A DNA stretch of 64,000 nucleotides from Butyrivibrio sp. X503 (GCF_003625475.1 NZ_RAIQ01000003.1:372001-436000); one strand, 5' to 3'. Counted from the first letter of the stretch, positions 33,740-44,527 are shown. Numbers and translations are program-made. Notes: generated from the sequence alone by a model not told the origin.

Positions 33740-34583
33740 TTTTAATCCTTTTAAGCTCCTCGACCAGCTCTTCTCTTGTAAGTATTCCGTCGGGAAGCGG
33801 TAATCCGTTCTTTTTAAGCTCATGAGCAAGAAGTGTGACCTGCGGAACTCCGAGCCTAAGCTCTTTTAACTTCTCAACCTGTGAAAAGATCTCGCGCGGC
33901 GTGCCTTCCATCGTGACACGTCCCTTGTCCATTACAAAAACCTTGTCCGCGTAGATAACTTCTTCCATATAATGAGTGATAAGTATGACCGTGATGCCCT
34001 CAACCGTGTTAAGCGCCCTTGCAGCTCTTATCACGTCCTTACGTCCGTTGGGATCGAGCATCGCCGTCGGCTCATCCATAATGATGCACTTGGGATGCAT
34101 CGCGATGACGCCTGCGATCGAAACTCTCTGCTTCTGTCCACCCGATAAATGATTGGGCGAAGACTTTCTGAAATCAAGCATTCCTACAGCTCTTAAGCTC
34201 TCGTCCACTCTCTCCCAGATCTCATTTGTCGGAACTCCCATGTTCTCAGGTCCGAATCCGACATCTTCTTCAACAACCTGACCGATTATCTGGTTATCGG
34301 GGTTCTGGAAGATCATTCCCGCTTCCTGCCTGATATTCCAGAGGTACTCTCCGTCGGAAGTGTCCATTCCGTCTACAATGACCTTGCCTTCCGTCGGATA
34401 CAAAAGAGCGTTGAAGTGCTTGGCAAGCGTGGACTTACCCGATCCGTTGTGCCCGAGGATAGCAATAAACTGCCCCGGCTTGACATCAAGATCAACGTTA
34501 TCAACGGCTCTTGTGATGCCCTCAACATTGCCCTCTTCATCTCTTCTGATATATTCAAATACTAGATTATCTGTACGTATCAT
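33723..34583 (-). CDS. ecfA1: ECF transporter ATPase 1
   Basis: 286 residues. Walker A is GHNGSGKSTLAKH, signature HLSGGQKQRVSIAG and Walker B CIIMDEPTAMLDP. It is first in the ECF operon. In most Clostridia it follows rplQ directly; here about 4.7 kb separate them. GGTAGGT precedes the ATG. Confidence 0.95.
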   Translation of the reverse strand: MIRTDNLVFEYIRRDEEGNVEGITRAVDNVDLDVKPGQFIAILGHNGSGKSTLAKHFNALLYPTEGKVIVDGMDTSDGEYLWNIRQEAGMIFQNPDNQIIGQVVEEDVGFGPENMGVPTNEIWERVDESLRAVGMLDFRKSSPNHLSGGQKQRVSIAGVIAMHPKCIIMDEPTAMLDPNGRKDVIRAARALNTVEGITVILITHYMEEVIYADKVFVMDKGRVTMEGTPREIFSQVEKLKELRLGVPQVTLLAHELKKNGLPLPDGILTREELVEELKRIKNVANT

Positions 34584-34681
34584 CTGTTTTTACCTACCAT
34601 ATCGAAATATTATAGCATAAATGTGGTACTATTTATGTAGTAATTTCGCATTTATATTTACGCATCGGGGGAGTTTTCCAC

Positions 34682-35617
34682 ATGAACAATAAATCCAAAA
34701 GAGATATCTTTTTTCTGTTAGCACTTATAGTGGCGTGCGCCATTCTTGCCAGAAGCTTTGCGGGACATGAGACCCTTGAAGAGTACGCCAAGAGCCATTC
34801 ATCACAAGCATCTACCGGATCATCTTCGGCACAAGCTTCCACAGAAGCATCTTCGGCAAAAGAATCATCGTCGGAATCCACTGATCATTCCTCGGCAAAA
34901 GATTCCTCAACAGAATCCACTTCTATTGAAAATAGTGCTACTGCCTCTTCGACTGATGAAGTCAATTCAAGTGTCACAAACAGTTCTTATATCCCATATG
35001 ATAATGACGTTTCCGACACCAGAGTCACATACTCCGAAGGCTTCTATTATGAGGCTTTACCGGATTCGATCATAACCAAGATAACAAATGTGTCATATCC
35101 GAAAGATTGTGAAATTTCATTGGATGATCTCAGATATTGTGTGATGCTCTATGTTGATTTCGAAGGAGAGACAAAGACAGGCGAAATGATCTGCAATAAA
35201 TCGATCGCCGATGATGTTATGGAAATATTCCATGAACTATATGAGAATGATTATCGCATCGAGAGTATAAAGCTTATTGATGATTTTGATGCGGATGACG
35301 AAGCTTCCATGGAAGCGAATAATACGTCCTGCTTTAATTATCGCCCTATCTCAAGCGGAAAAAAGCTTTCTAAGCACGCCACGGGAATTGCTATAGATTT
35401 AAATCCCCTATACAATCCTCAGGTTAAATATAAAAACGGTTCCACCGTCATATTACCCTCAGGAAGTGAGGAATATGCAGACAGAACCGCTGATTTTCCA
35501 TATAAGATCGATCAAAATGACCTGGCTTACAAACTCTTTACAAGCCATGGTTTTTCTTGGGGCGGAAATTGGAATTCTTCCAAAGATTATCAGCACTTCG
35601 AAAAGAAGAACGGCTGA
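34682..35617 (+). CDS. Membrane-anchored M15 family D-Ala-D-Ala carboxypeptidase-like protein
   Basis: 311 residues. A single N-terminal hydrophobic helix (FFLLALIVACAILA) anchors it outside. A long Ser/Glu/Thr-rich linker (about residues 38-105) follows. The C-terminal M15 domain has LSKHATGIAIDLNP for zinc and DYQHFE for the last histidine. It probably trims peptidoglycan peptides. Start: GGGGGAGTTTTCCAC. Its stop directly abuts the stop of the convergent DUF1622 gene. Confidence 0.87.
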   Translation: MNNKSKRDIFFLLALIVACAILARSFAGHETLEEYAKSHSSQASTGSSSAQASTEASSAKESSSESTDHSSAKDSSTESTSIENSATASSTDEVNSSVTNSSYIPYDNDVSDTRVTYSEGFYYEALPDSIITKITNVSYPKDCEISLDDLRYCVMLYVDFEGETKTGEMICNKSIADDVMEIFHELYENDYRIESIKLIDDFDADDEASMEANNTSCFNYRPISSGKKLSKHATGIAIDLNPLYNPQVKYKNGSTVILPSGSEEYADRTADFPYKIDQNDLAYKLFTSHGFSWGGNWNSSKDYQHFEKKNG

Positions 35618-35968
35618 TCACTCTTTCTTTTCCCCGGGTTCAAGTGCCTCTTTTTCATTCTTTATCTCCCAATGGATAAGGAATGTGAGAGTTGCTCTTA
35701 AAAGGATTATTGCGCCCAAAATCCCGAGCTCGGCCCATTCTCTTACAACAACTGTCCTAAGCACCTCTCCTCCAAGCTTAAATTCCAGAGCCAGTGCTAT
35801 TCCTTGCGCAAGCTGAAGTCTGATGGATTCATCTTTTTTCAGCCAGAAAATGAAGCACTTAACGGCCGTAAATACCAAGATGCAAATTCCAAAGAATTCC
35901 AGTAACAGTGTGGAATATTCAACCACATACCTCAAAATGTAATCCGCATTGTTGTAGATCGCTTCCAT
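35618..35968 (-). CDS. DUF1622 family membrane protein
   Basis: 116 residues with two to three hydrophobic helices. The C-terminal signature is ALEFKLGGEVLRTVVVREW, then GAIILLRATLTFLIHWEI, as in DUF1622 proteins. Function is unknown. The stop codons of this gene and the M15 gene are adjacent with no spacer. Confidence 0.85.
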   Translation of the reverse strand: MEAIYNNADYILRYVVEYSTLLLEFFGICILVFTAVKCFIFWLKKDESIRLQLAQGIALALEFKLGGEVLRTVVVREWAELGILGAIILLRATLTFLIHWEIKNEKEALEPGEKKE

Positions 35969-36166
35969 GTTGTCCCCTTTTGTAATTTAGAAAGTAAGAA
36001 AGCTTATATTTGTCTGATTCTATTATATACGCAATACAGATTATTTCAAAATTTAATTTTATGATATTTTCATAAATTTTGATGAAATATCGTTCAAAAA
36101 TATAAAATTAAGAGATAAAATTATATTAACTTCTGTTATTATCTAAAAATTCAAGGAGACTTACTA

Positions 36167-38158
36167 ATGGGAAAAGTAAACGAAAAGCGACATACAAAGA
36201 TCAAAAACAAACTTCTGTTGTTCTTAGTTCCTGCCGTAGTTGCTACTATTCTTATTTTGGTAATCATTTCAGGATTTCTATCCAGCAGAAGCATGACTTC
36301 GATGGCAACATCCCAGTTAAATTCTTCAATTTCCAATCAGGCTGACAATATTGAGGCCTGGTTAAATGATAATCTTCAAAATTTCGCAACCGTAAAGCAT
36401 ATGGTCGAAAAAGCTCATCTTCCCGAAGAAGAGCTATCTAAGATGATGACCGAGCTATACGGTTATAATCCCTATTGTAAAAACGGCCCGTATATAGCTA
36501 CGCAAAGCGGAAAAGTTTTTAAAGCTGAGGAATCCACAAAGAACACTGATAATCCAACCGAACAGATCTGGTTCAAGCAGGGTCTCAGCCACGTTAACAT
36601 GGTCTACGGAAATACTTATAAAGATGCTGACGGTGTCAGCGTTATAAGTGCTTCCGGTATCATTAACGACGGCTCAGACGATCTTAAGGTCATTGCTGCG
36701 GATCTTTCACTCGATCAGATCAGTATCATCGTTAATTCACGAGTAAAGATGGATCAGGCTTCTTCTTTCCTTGTTGATCTTACGGATAATACGATCCTTG
36801 CTCACAGAGATAAAAACAGAGTTTCTACCAAGCTTACTACCGGTGACAGTGATAAGCTCATGGCTGATATTGCCGAAAGAGTCATCGCAAGAAACTACAT
36901 GACAGTCACCTTAGATAATAACGTAGTTGCTTTAAAGCAGATTGCCGGAACCGATTGGGTCCTCGTTTCATATGTTGATAAAGACACCATTATGAAGGAC
37001 GTGACCGGTCTGGTTACCACTCTTATCATTGTTGGGATCATAGCAATTATTCTCATTGTATTACTTATTAACTTCATGGTATCTAAGGTTATCGCTCCTC
37101 TTGGCGGAATCACCAAGAACATCTCAGATATGTCAGCAGGTGACTTTACCATTGATGTCAAGCAGGAAAGCAACGATGAGATCGGTGTCATGGGCAATAA
37201 GGTTAACGAATTCGTTCAGTCCATGAGAAAGATGCTCAGTACCATCAACGATGAATCCAAGGTGCTAAAAGAGCAGTCGGATAACTCTGATATTGTATCC
37301 AAGAGCATGTTTGAAGCTTCACAGTCACAGTCTGAAGCTATGCAGAATCTTAATAATACAGTTGACCAGCTTGCAGTTGCGGTTAATGAGATCGCTCAAA
37401 ACGCAACTACTCTTGCTATGGTTGTTTCAGATACACGTGATAATTCCATGCAGGCCAATGACAGCATGAAAGAAACTGTCGAGATCAGTAAAAAAGGCCG
37501 AGACGACATGGAACAGCTTGCTGAAGCGATGCAGGATATCAAGACAAGTAATGATCAGCTTGTAAATTCAATCAACGAAGTAGGCAAGGCTTCGGAAGAG
37601 ATCACAAATATCGTTGGTCTTATCGCCGAGATTGCCGAGCAGACCAACCTTCTTTCACTCAATGCTTCTATCGAGGCAGCCCGTGCGGGTGAGACCGGTA
37701 AAGGATTTGCGGTTGTCGCTACCGAGATCGGTAAACTTGCTCAGAACTCCGCAGCAAGTGCCGAAAATATCGCAAAGCTTATTGATGATGTAAGAAGAGC
37801 TATCGACAGCGTTGTTGAACAGGCAGAGACCAGTGCCAAGAATATCGAAGCAAACAGCGATCTTATCAATACCGCTGTTGAAACATTCGACCAGATCTAT
37901 CAGAACATTGAAAAGTCCAATGAACTTATTGACCTCATGATACAGGATGTACAGAAGGTTGATGATGTTGCAAGTAATGTAGCAGCCATTTCGGAAGAAC
38001 AGGCCGCAAGTACTGATGAAATCCAAGAGACCAGCCGCAGAATGGTTGAGCAGGCCAACAACATAACCCAGCACAGCCAGGATGTCGCTGACAATTCACA
38101 CAAACTGGCAAGCACTTCCGAGACACTTACATCCTATGTACAGCAGTTCAAGATTTAA
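36167..38158 (+). CDS. Methyl-accepting chemotaxis protein with Cache sensor
   Basis: 663 residues. TM1 is about residues 17-40, an extracellular Cache-type sensor about 45-275, TM2 about 283-307 and HAMP about 308-360. The signalling tip reads [20 protein letters not shown] then [19 protein letters not shown]. No C-terminal CheR pentapeptide is present. AAGGAGACTTACTA precedes the ATG. A sugar-binding lipoprotein gene follows 14 bp later and may supply its ligand. Confidence 0.95.
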   Translation: MGKVNEKRHTKIKNKLLLFLVPAVVATILILVIISGFLSSRSMTSMATSQLNSSISNQADNIEAWLNDNLQNFATVKHMVEKAHLPEEELSKMMTELYGYNPYCKNGPYIATQSGKVFKAEESTKNTDNPTEQIWFKQGLSHVNMVYGNTYKDADGVSVISASGIINDGSDDLKVIAADLSLDQISIIVNSRVKMDQASSFLVDLTDNTILAHRDKNRVSTKLTTGDSDKLMADIAERVIARNYMTVTLDNNVVALKQIAGTDWVLVSYVDKDTIMKDVTGLVTTLIIVGIIAIILIVLLINFMVSKVIAPLGGITKNISDMSAGDFTIDVKQESNDEIGVMGNKVNEFVQSMRKMLSTINDESKVLKEQSDNSDIVSKSMFEASQSQSEAMQNLNNTVDQLAVAVNEIAQNATTLAMVVSDTRDNSMQANDSMKETVEISKKGRDDMEQLAEAMQDIKTSNDQLVNSINEVGKASEEITNIVGLIAEIAEQTNLLSLNASIEAARAGETGKGFAVVATEIGKLAQNSAASAENIAKLIDDVRRAIDSVVEQAETSAKNIEANSDLINTAVETFDQIYQNIEKSNELIDLMIQDVQKVDDVASNVAAISEEQAASTDEIQETSRRMVEQANNITQHSQDVADNSHKLASTSETLTSYVQQFKI

Positions 38159-38172
38159 TAAGGAGACCAATT

Positions 38173-39168
38173 ATGAAAAATCGAATTAAAAAATCAGTGG
38201 CTTTTCTGCTTTGCAGCATACTGCTTGCTCTTTCTGTCACAGGTTGCGGTGCAAAATCCGCCGCCGGCTCAATTAACGGAAACGGCACCAAAATACTAAT
38301 GTGTCTCCATGACGATACAGATACATTCCTTAATACTCTTTGCGAGACGATCGACCAGAGAGCTAAAGAAACGGGCTGTACGATCGATACCGTGTATTGT
38401 CAGAGCGATCCCGAGATTCAGATGAAGCAGATCGCTGATGCAGAAGGCCAAGGCTATAACGCCATTATATGCAGACTGGCTGATGCTACTACTATCCTTC
38501 AGATGGAAAATGCAGCGGGCAATCTTCCAATTGTCTTCATAAACAACGAACCCGATTCCGATTATCTAAAGGGTGACAGATACGTTTATGTAGGCTCTTT
38601 CGAGCAGGACGCCGGAAGATTCCAGGCTGAATATATCTGGAACGGCCTTGGAAAGCCTCAGTCTATGAATGTCATCATCTTAGAAGGAATGAAGGGCCAT
38701 GCCGCTGTTCCTCAGCGTACAAATGCCGTTAAATACTTCTTCCTTGATAACGGAGTAAATGTAAACTATGTATTCGTAGATCACGCAGATTGGTCTGATA
38801 CCGTAGCGTATGACCAGCTTGAAATCTTTAAAAAGACCAAGCAAGACTTTGACTGTATCATCTGCAACAATGACCCTATGGCAATAGGCGCCATTAAATG
38901 GCTACAGGATAATGGATATGATACTCACAAAAAGCTTGTAGCAGGTATCGACGCTACTGTGGACGGCTGCGCAGCCATCAGAAGCGGCGATATGTATATG
39001 ACGGTTCTTCAGGATACCGTGTCACAGGCAAACGTATCAGTTGACTGTGCCATCACATTGGCAAAAGGCGGATCCGTATCATCGATGTCAGGTTCAACAG
39101 AAGACCTTAAGTATGTATGGGTTCCATTTGTTCCTATAACGCCTCAGAACATCGATCAATACAAATAA
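38173..39168 (+). CDS. Sugar-type periplasmic binding lipoprotein, probably linked to chemotaxis
   Basis: 331 residues with a lipobox (LALSVTGC). The fold is the PBP-I/LacI-type sugar-binding family: DPEIQMKQIADAEGQGYNAI, then NDPMAIGAIKWLQDNGYD and AGIDATVDGCAAI. No ABC permease or ATPase is next to it. It lies just after the chemoreceptor, so it may present a ligand to that receptor rather than feed a transporter. Ligand unknown. Confidence 0.88.
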   Translation: MKNRIKKSVAFLLCSILLALSVTGCGAKSAAGSINGNGTKILMCLHDDTDTFLNTLCETIDQRAKETGCTIDTVYCQSDPEIQMKQIADAEGQGYNAIICRLADATTILQMENAAGNLPIVFINNEPDSDYLKGDRYVYVGSFEQDAGRFQAEYIWNGLGKPQSMNVIILEGMKGHAAVPQRTNAVKYFFLDNGVNVNYVFVDHADWSDTVAYDQLEIFKKTKQDFDCIICNNDPMAIGAIKWLQDNGYDTHKKLVAGIDATVDGCAAIRSGDMYMTVLQDTVSQANVSVDCAITLAKGGSVSSMSGSTEDLKYVWVPFVPITPQNIDQYK

Positions 39169-39216
39169 TCAATATTCATTATAAGATAAAAAGAAAAATC
39201 GAATTTAGGCAAAATA

Positions 39217-39254
39217 AAAGAGATTTCAGGGCATATGCTCTGAAATCTCTTTTT
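39217..39254. terminator. Bidirectional terminator between the binding protein and rplQ
   Basis: AAAGAGATTTCAG pairs with CTGAAATCTCTTT across an 8-nt loop, with T-rich flanks. It ends the convergent rplQ and binding-protein units. Confidence 0.9.
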
Positions 39255-39281
39255 AAATCTCATTAAATATACAAGCAAGTA

Positions 39282-39818
39282 TTAAACAAGCTCAAGAACA
39301 ACCATCATAGCTGCATCGCCTTTTCTCTGGCCGATCTTGATGATTCTTGTGTAACCACCCTTACGATCAGCGTACTTAGGTCCGTACTCATCGAAAAGCT
39401 TTGCTACAAGGTCAACTTCCTTAGTGTTTCTCTTTCTTCCCTTGTTCTCCTGAGGAACATCAAGTACAGGATAAAGAGTCTTAAGAAGCTGTCTTCTTGC
39501 GTGCATACGTGAAGGCATATCCTTCTTGATTTCCTTCTTAACGGTTGTGTACTTAGTAACCTTCTTACCGTCAACAACTTCCTTTACTCTTCTGCCGTCC
39601 TTGTCCTTCTCAGGAACTTTGCAATCAACTGTAAGTGTCTCGAAGTTGTCTTTTTCCTTAGCTGCAAGAGTGATCATAGGCTCTACGATCTTCTTGATCT
39701 CTTTTGCTCTTGCCTCTGTGGTAACAATCTTTCCGTTGTAAAGAAGTGCTGTTACCTGGTTACGAAGAAGTGCTCTTCTGGGCTTTGTTGCTTTTCCAAG
39801 CTTTCTGTACATTGCCAT
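39282..39818 (-). CDS. rplQ: 50S ribosomal protein L17 (long form)
   Basis: 178 residues, clearly longer than the 115-130 usual in bacteria. The N-terminal core is [20 protein letters not shown], the end [20 protein letters not shown]. The extra residues form an insert around 65-140 with a charged [12 protein letters not shown] part. It is last in the alpha operon. Confidence 0.97.
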   Translation of the reverse strand: MAMYRKLGKATKPRRALLRNQVTALLYNGKIVTTEARAKEIKKIVEPMITLAAKEKDNFETLTVDCKVPEKDKDGRRVKEVVDGKKVTKYTTVKKEIKKDMPSRMHARRQLLKTLYPVLDVPQENKGRKRNTKEVDLVAKLFDEYGPKYADRKGGYTRIIKIGQRKGDAAMMVVLELV

Positions 39819-39984
39819 GTTTATTTACATCCTTTCTCATTCGCAAGGTTCCCCTTGCAGTGGTACATCACAAAATGCGCATCGGTCTTACTTTTATGAT
39901 GTTGTTGCATTGTCCATTATGAGAATCCGCATTGGTACGCATCGGATTTACCCTCCGCGGATATCATATCAATTCATATAGATA

Positions 39985-40944
39985 TTACTGTTCGCTGTCT
40001 ATTCTGAGTGAAAGTCCGAGCTCATCAAGCTTAGCAAGAACCTCCTCAAGTGACTTACGTCCAAGATTACGAACCTTCATCATATCATCAGGAGTCTTGT
40101 TTGCAAGTTCCTGAACGGTATTGATGCCTGCTCTCTTGAGGCAGTTGAATGAACGAACTGAAAGCTCAAGCTCATCAATTGACATCTCGAGAACCTTGCC
40201 CTTCTCGTCATCTTCCTTCTCTACCATAACCTCAGCGGTCTTAGCATTCTCGGAAAGATCGATGAACAGGCTTAAATGCTCACTGAGTACCTTAGCCGCA
40301 AGGCTTACAGCCTCGTCGGGAGCAAGTGTACCGTCTGTGTGAACATCAAGTGTAAGCTTATCAAAATCAGTTACCTGACCTACACGAGTATTCTCTACAG
40401 TTACGTTAACTCTCTCTACAGGTGTGTAGATAGAATCGATTGCGATCACTCCGATAGGAAGATCTCCTGACTTATTCTTGTCAGAACTTACATAACCTCT
40501 TCCCTTTGTGATTGTAAGCTCCATGTAGAGCTTAGCATCTTTTCCGGAAAGTGTAGCGATAACCTGATCGGGATTCATGATCTCAATATCCTGGTCAACC
40601 TGAATATCAGAAGCCTTTACAACACCCTCGCCGCTGAACTCAATGTATGCAGTCTTAGGCTCATTGGTATCTGAAGAATTCTTAATGGAAAGATTCTTGA
40701 TATTCATAATGATCTCAGTTACATCTTCCTTTACTCCGGGAATAGAACTGAACTCATGCAGAACGCCTTCGATCTTAACCTGGCTTACTGCTGCTCCGGG
40801 AAGTGATGAGAGCATAATCCTACGAAGGGAATTGCCCAGTGTAATACCGTAACCTCTCTCAAGAGGCTCTACTACGAATTTACCATATTTCTTATCATCT
40901 GAGATCTCAGCAACTTCAATATTTGGTCTTTCAAAATCAAACAC
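39985..40944 (-). CDS. rpoA: RNA polymerase alpha subunit
   Basis: 319 residues. The N-terminal dimerisation domain has [20 protein letters not shown]. The C-terminal domain, [16 protein letters not shown] then [16 protein letters not shown], binds UP elements and activators. The position between rpsD and rplQ is canonical. A GGAGG site precedes the ATG. Confidence 0.98.
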   Translation of the reverse strand: MFDFERPNIEVAEISDDKKYGKFVVEPLERGYGITLGNSLRRIMLSSLPGAAVSQVKIEGVLHEFSSIPGVKEDVTEIIMNIKNLSIKNSSDTNEPKTAYIEFSGEGVVKASDIQVDQDIEIMNPDQVIATLSGKDAKLYMELTITKGRGYVSSDKNKSGDLPIGVIAIDSIYTPVERVNVTVENTRVGQVTDFDKLTLDVHTDGTLAPDEAVSLAAKVLSEHLSLFIDLSENAKTAEVMVEKEDDEKGKVLEMSIDELELSVRSFNCLKRAGINTVQELANKTPDDMMKVRNLGRKSLEEVLAKLDELGLSLRIDSEQ

Positions 40945-41002
40945 TGATATACCCTCCTTATGTGCTTAGTCAACAAGTTATTTATTATATGTGCCCTACT
41001 AA

Positions 41003-41593
41003 TTACTTAGAGTACAACTCGACGATAAGCATCTCGTCAACGGGAACGTCGATAATATCCCTTGAAGGAAGCTCTTTGATTGTACCCTTGAGGCTCTCCT
41101 TGTTAACATCAAGCCACTCAGGAACGAGTCTTGCTGCAGTGATTTCTGCGATATCCTTGAATCTCTGGATATTCTTAGCAGCATCCTTAACTTCGATAAC
41201 GTCTCCTGCCTTGATAAGGTATGAAGGAACGTTGATCACCTTGCCGTTAACAGTGATGAACTTGTGAAGAACAACCTGTCTAGCCTCTCTTCTTGTTCTT
41301 GCAAATCCCATTCTGAAAACTACGTTATCAAGTCTTGTCTCAAGAATAGTCATAAGGTTTGCACCTGTCTGACCCTTCATTCTATCAGCTCTGTCATAGT
41401 AGTTTCTGAAAGGCTTCTCAAGAACGCCATAGATGAACTTAGCCTTCTGCTTCTCACGAAGCTGAAGAGCATACTCACTCTTCTTACCTGTTCTTGAAGA
41501 TGTTCTCTTGGACTTCTTGTCATATCCAAGGAATGTAGGATCCAGATCGAGAGATCTGCATCTCTTTAATACGGGAACTCTGTTTACTGCCAT
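41003..41593 (-). CDS. rpsD: 30S ribosomal protein S4
   Basis: 196 residues with the S4 RNA-binding domain (RLDNVVFRMGFARTRREARQ). The N-terminus MAVNRVPVLKRCRSLDLDP has no zinc cysteines, so this is the zinc-free form. It nucleates 16S assembly and is a candidate autoregulator of this operon. Confidence 0.98.
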   Translation of the reverse strand: MAVNRVPVLKRCRSLDLDPTFLGYDKKSKRTSSRTGKKSEYALQLREKQKAKFIYGVLEKPFRNYYDRADRMKGQTGANLMTILETRLDNVVFRMGFARTRREARQVVLHKFITVNGKVINVPSYLIKAGDVIEVKDAAKNIQRFKDIAEITAARLVPEWLDVNKESLKGTIKELPSRDIIDVPVDEMLIVELYSK

Positions 41594-41764
41594 GTTTGGC
41601 TCCTTTCTTTTTCTCAGACAACCTCGGTCGTCTGATGTTGTTTACAGTGTTTGCGCACCTTCGTCCAACGAGTTTTAATATACATCTATAAATCTATATA
41701 TGCACATGTAACTACATTGATGTTGTGAAGCACACAAATTTATGTGTTTCCACCCCTTTATTGC

Positions 41765-42172
41765 TTACACTCTACGACGCTTAGGCGGGCGGCATCCGTT
41801 ATGAGGTACAGGTGTTACGTCTGTGATAGATGTAACTGTAAGACCACTTGCAGCGAGGGCTCTGATTGCAGCCTCTCTTCCTGATCCGGGTCCCTTAACG
41901 AATACATCAACAGTCTTAAGGCCATGTACAAGCGCAGCCTTAGTTGCTGTCTCTGCAGCTACCTGTGCAGCATAAGGAGTAGATTTCCTTGAACCCTTAA
42001 ATCCCAGACCGCCGGCACTTGCCCAGCTAAGAGCGTTTCCTGCAGCATCTGTCAATGTAACGATAGTGTTATTGAAAGATGACTGAATGTGTGCCTGTCC
42101 GTGTTCAACGTTTTTCTTGACACGTTTCTTTGCAGCTGATTTCTTAGCTGCAGTTGCTTTCTGATTTGCCAT
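41765..42172 (-). CDS. rpsK: 30S ribosomal protein S11
   Basis: 135 residues with an unusually Ala/Lys-rich N-terminus, then [18 protein letters not shown] and the C-terminal [18 protein letters not shown]. It lies in the platform of the 30S subunit. Confidence 0.98.
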   Translation of the reverse strand: MANQKATAAKKSAAKKRVKKNVEHGQAHIQSSFNNTIVTLTDAAGNALSWASAGGLGFKGSRKSTPYAAQVAAETATKAALVHGLKTVDVFVKGPGSGREAAIRALAASGLTVTSITDVTPVPHNGCRPPKRRRV

Positions 42173-42257
42173 TTTAAACTAACCTACTTTCTTCCTATAA
42201 ATACTAGTTATAATGTTACTTCGCTCATCTGCCATGCTCAGATACAATAAAGAAAAA

Positions 42258-42626
42258 TTATTTCTTCTTGTTTGCGATTGTTCTCTTCGGTCCTTTTCTT
42301 GTTCTTGCGTTTGTCTTAGTTCTCTGACCACGGCAAGGAAGTCCTCTTCTGTGACGGATTCCTCTGAAACATCCGATCTCTGAAAGTCTCTTGATGTTCA
42401 TAGCGATCTCTCTTCTAAGGTCACCTTCTACATCGTAGTCGCTACCGATAATCTCGGCAATTCTCTTAACTTCTTCATCTGTAAGATCACGAACACGTGT
42501 GTCCGGATTTACTTTTGCTGCTTCAAGAATCTTGTTTGAGCTTGTTCTACCGATTCCGTAGATATATGTCAAACCGATCTCTACTCGCTTATCTCTGGGT
42601 AAATCTACACCTGCAATACGAGCCAT
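42258..42626 (-). CDS. rpsM: 30S ribosomal protein S13
   Basis: 122 residues: [35 protein letters not shown], and the basic tail [20 protein letters not shown]. It contacts tRNA and the 50S head bridge. Confidence 0.98.
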   Translation of the reverse strand: MARIAGVDLPRDKRVEIGLTYIYGIGRTSSNKILEAAKVNPDTRVRDLTDEEVKRIAEIIGSDYDVEGDLRREIAMNIKRLSEIGCFRGIRHRRGLPCRGQRTKTNARTRKGPKRTIANKKK

Positions 42627-42830
42627 TTTAATTCCTCCATTGAATAAATATAAATAATAGTTGTGAGAAGCTTATCTTCTCTTGCTCCGATCAAAATACC
42701 CCGGAGCGGTTACTTGTTTGATTGGGGCAAATGACATGCCCAACCGGACAGGATCATCCGATCTTTCCAATACGCTATAGATCAGCATGTTCTATATTGG
42801 TATCAAAAAGTAATCCGAAAACGGCTCGAA
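42627..42830 (-). promoter_or_regulatory. Structured intercistronic region between rpmJ and rpsM
   Basis: A 204-bp spacer within an otherwise close-packed cluster. It contains perfect hairpins GCTCCG/CGGAGC (42684-42707) and GGGCA/TGCCC (42726-42742), plus a looser CCAATA...TATTGG stem at about 42778-42810. It could be the operator for ribosomal protein autoregulation; no known motif was matched. Confidence 0.45.
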
Positions 42831-42944
42831 TTATCCCTGTCTCTGTTTGTGCTTAGGGTTATCGCAGATAACTCTGATAACGCCCTTTCTCTTAATAACC
42901 TTGCACTTCTCGCACATAGGCTTAACAGAAGACCTAACTTTCAT
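42831..42944 (-). CDS. rpmJ: 50S ribosomal protein L36 (zinc type)
   Basis: 37 residues from an ATG at 42944. [20 protein letters not shown] holds the CxxC half of the zinc site, with [11 protein letters not shown] completing it. It is separated from infA by a 4-kb insertion of unrelated genes and has its own promoter. Confidence 0.95.
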   Translation of the reverse strand: MKVRSSVKPMCEKCKVIKRKGVIRVICDNPKHKQRQG

Positions 42945-43024
42945 TGTTACTCCTTTCCTGCATGGTACAGCATAATGCTTAAAGAAGGGCATAATATCCC
43001 CTCTAAATAAAAAGACCATTTAAC

Positions 43025-43053
43025 ATAGTAACATAATCAAAGTCAATAGGCAA
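43025..43053 (-). promoter_or_regulatory. Candidate promoter of rpmJ-rpsM-rpsK-rpsD-rpoA-rplQ
   Basis: TTGCCT (43053-43048) and TACTAT (43030-43025) with a 17-bp spacer on the minus strand; an overlapping TTGACT box is at 43046-43041. It lies just past the uracil permease gene and restores expression of the alpha genes after the insertion. Confidence 0.55.
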
Positions 43054-43077
43054 TAGATTTTTTACAATATTTCGATA

Positions 43078-44493
43078 TTAGTTTTCATCATCCTGAGCGT
43101 TGTTGTTGAAGCTTACTCCTCGGTTGATGTCACCCTTAAAGTTCTCGCCGAAATTGTAATCGTTTCCGGGGAGGATGATATTGAGAAGAATGCCGAGTAT
43201 AGCTGCTATTGCAAGTGGTGTAAGTGTAATATAAGGCATTACTGCATAGAATCCAAAGAAATGAAAGCTTCCGCCAAACGTAATACCGTTTGTAAAGCCA
43301 AGTCCGGAAACAAGGATTATCGCAGCGATAATAAGGTTTCTTGACTTGGTAAAGTCAACCTTGTTCTCTACAACGTTTCTTACGCCGATGGCTGAGATCA
43401 TTCCGTATAATATGAAGCTTATTCCTCCGATGATCGCTGTAGGCATTGTTCCGATAACATCAGAAATCTTGGGGATAAAGCTGATAACAATAGCATAGCA
43501 AGCTGCGATACGAACTACCTTGGGATCGTAAACCTTTGAAAGCTCAAGAACACCGGTATTTTCGCCGTATGTTGTATTTGCAGGGCCACCAAACAGTCCT
43601 GCCACTGCTGTAGCAAGTCCGTCTCCGAAAAGAGTTCTGTGAAGACCGGGATCTTCGATAAAGTTATTTCCTGTTGTCGCGGAAATAGCTGAAATATCTC
43701 CAACGTGCTCCATCATAGTTGCAATAGCGATAGGTGCCATGACAAAGATGGATGTAATGTCAAATTTGGCAATAAGGAAAGGAGGAAGTCCAACCCAGCT
43801 TGCCTGTGCGATAGGCTCAAAGTTGATGATCGCGCTTCCGTCAGCATTGGTAAAGCCTATAGCCTGCATGATAAGAGCAACGACATAAGCAATTACAACG
43901 CCCATAAGTATGGGAATGATCCTGAACATTCCTTTTCCCCAAATATTAAATATAACAACTACCGCAAGCGCCACAAATGCAAGGAATACATTGGCTGACG
44001 CATTACTGATAGCAGAAGGTACAAGCGAAAGTCCTATACACATAATGATAGGTCCGGTAACAACAGGCGGAAGAAAACGCATAACCTTCTTAACTCCCAC
44101 AAGCTTTATGACAACCGCAAGTACAAGGTACAAAAGCCCCGCAATAACGATTCCGCCGCAGGCATACGGTAACTTCTCTCCGTAAGTCATATTGGCATAT
44201 TTGCCTGTATTTAAATTTGCTACTGTTGAAAAGCCGCCCAAAAAGGCGAATGACGATCCCAGAAAAGCAGGAACCTTAAATTTGGAAAAAACGTGGAATA
44301 GGAGAGTTCCCAGTCCCGCAAAAAGAAGTGTAACCTGTACCGAAAGTCCTTCACCCTGGAAATATCCGTTTACAAGGATCGGAACCAAAATAGTTGCTCC
44401 GAACATGGCAAACATGTGCTGTAATCCCAAAATAGCCATCTTCGGTTTCCCCAACGTTGTTGCATCATAAATAGCCTGTCTCTTTTCACCCAT
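43078..44493 (-). CDS. uraA: Uracil/xanthine permease (NCS2 family)
   Basis: 471 residues, about 12-14 helices. Signatures: AMFGATILVPILV, MMEHVGDISAIS and GGPANTTYGENTGVL, closest to the uracil branch. It imports uracil by proton symport. It is inserted in the ribosomal cluster, downstream of two diguanylate cyclases and a terminator. GGAGG lies before the ATG. Substrate preference is inferred. Confidence 0.9.
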   Translation of the reverse strand: MGEKRQAIYDATTLGKPKMAILGLQHMFAMFGATILVPILVNGYFQGEGLSVQVTLLFAGLGTLLFHVFSKFKVPAFLGSSFAFLGGFSTVANLNTGKYANMTYGEKLPYACGGIVIAGLLYLVLAVVIKLVGVKKVMRFLPPVVTGPIIMCIGLSLVPSAISNASANVFLAFVALAVVVIFNIWGKGMFRIIPILMGVVIAYVVALIMQAIGFTNADGSAIINFEPIAQASWVGLPPFLIAKFDITSIFVMAPIAIATMMEHVGDISAISATTGNNFIEDPGLHRTLFGDGLATAVAGLFGGPANTTYGENTGVLELSKVYDPKVVRIAACYAIVISFIPKISDVIGTMPTAIIGGISFILYGMISAIGVRNVVENKVDFTKSRNLIIAAIILVSGLGFTNGITFGGSFHFFGFYAVMPYITLTPLAIAAILGILLNIILPGNDYNFGENFKGDINRGVSFNNNAQDDEN

Positions 44494-44527
44494 AACAATC
44501 CTCCATAAAAATAAAGAAATAAAAAGA

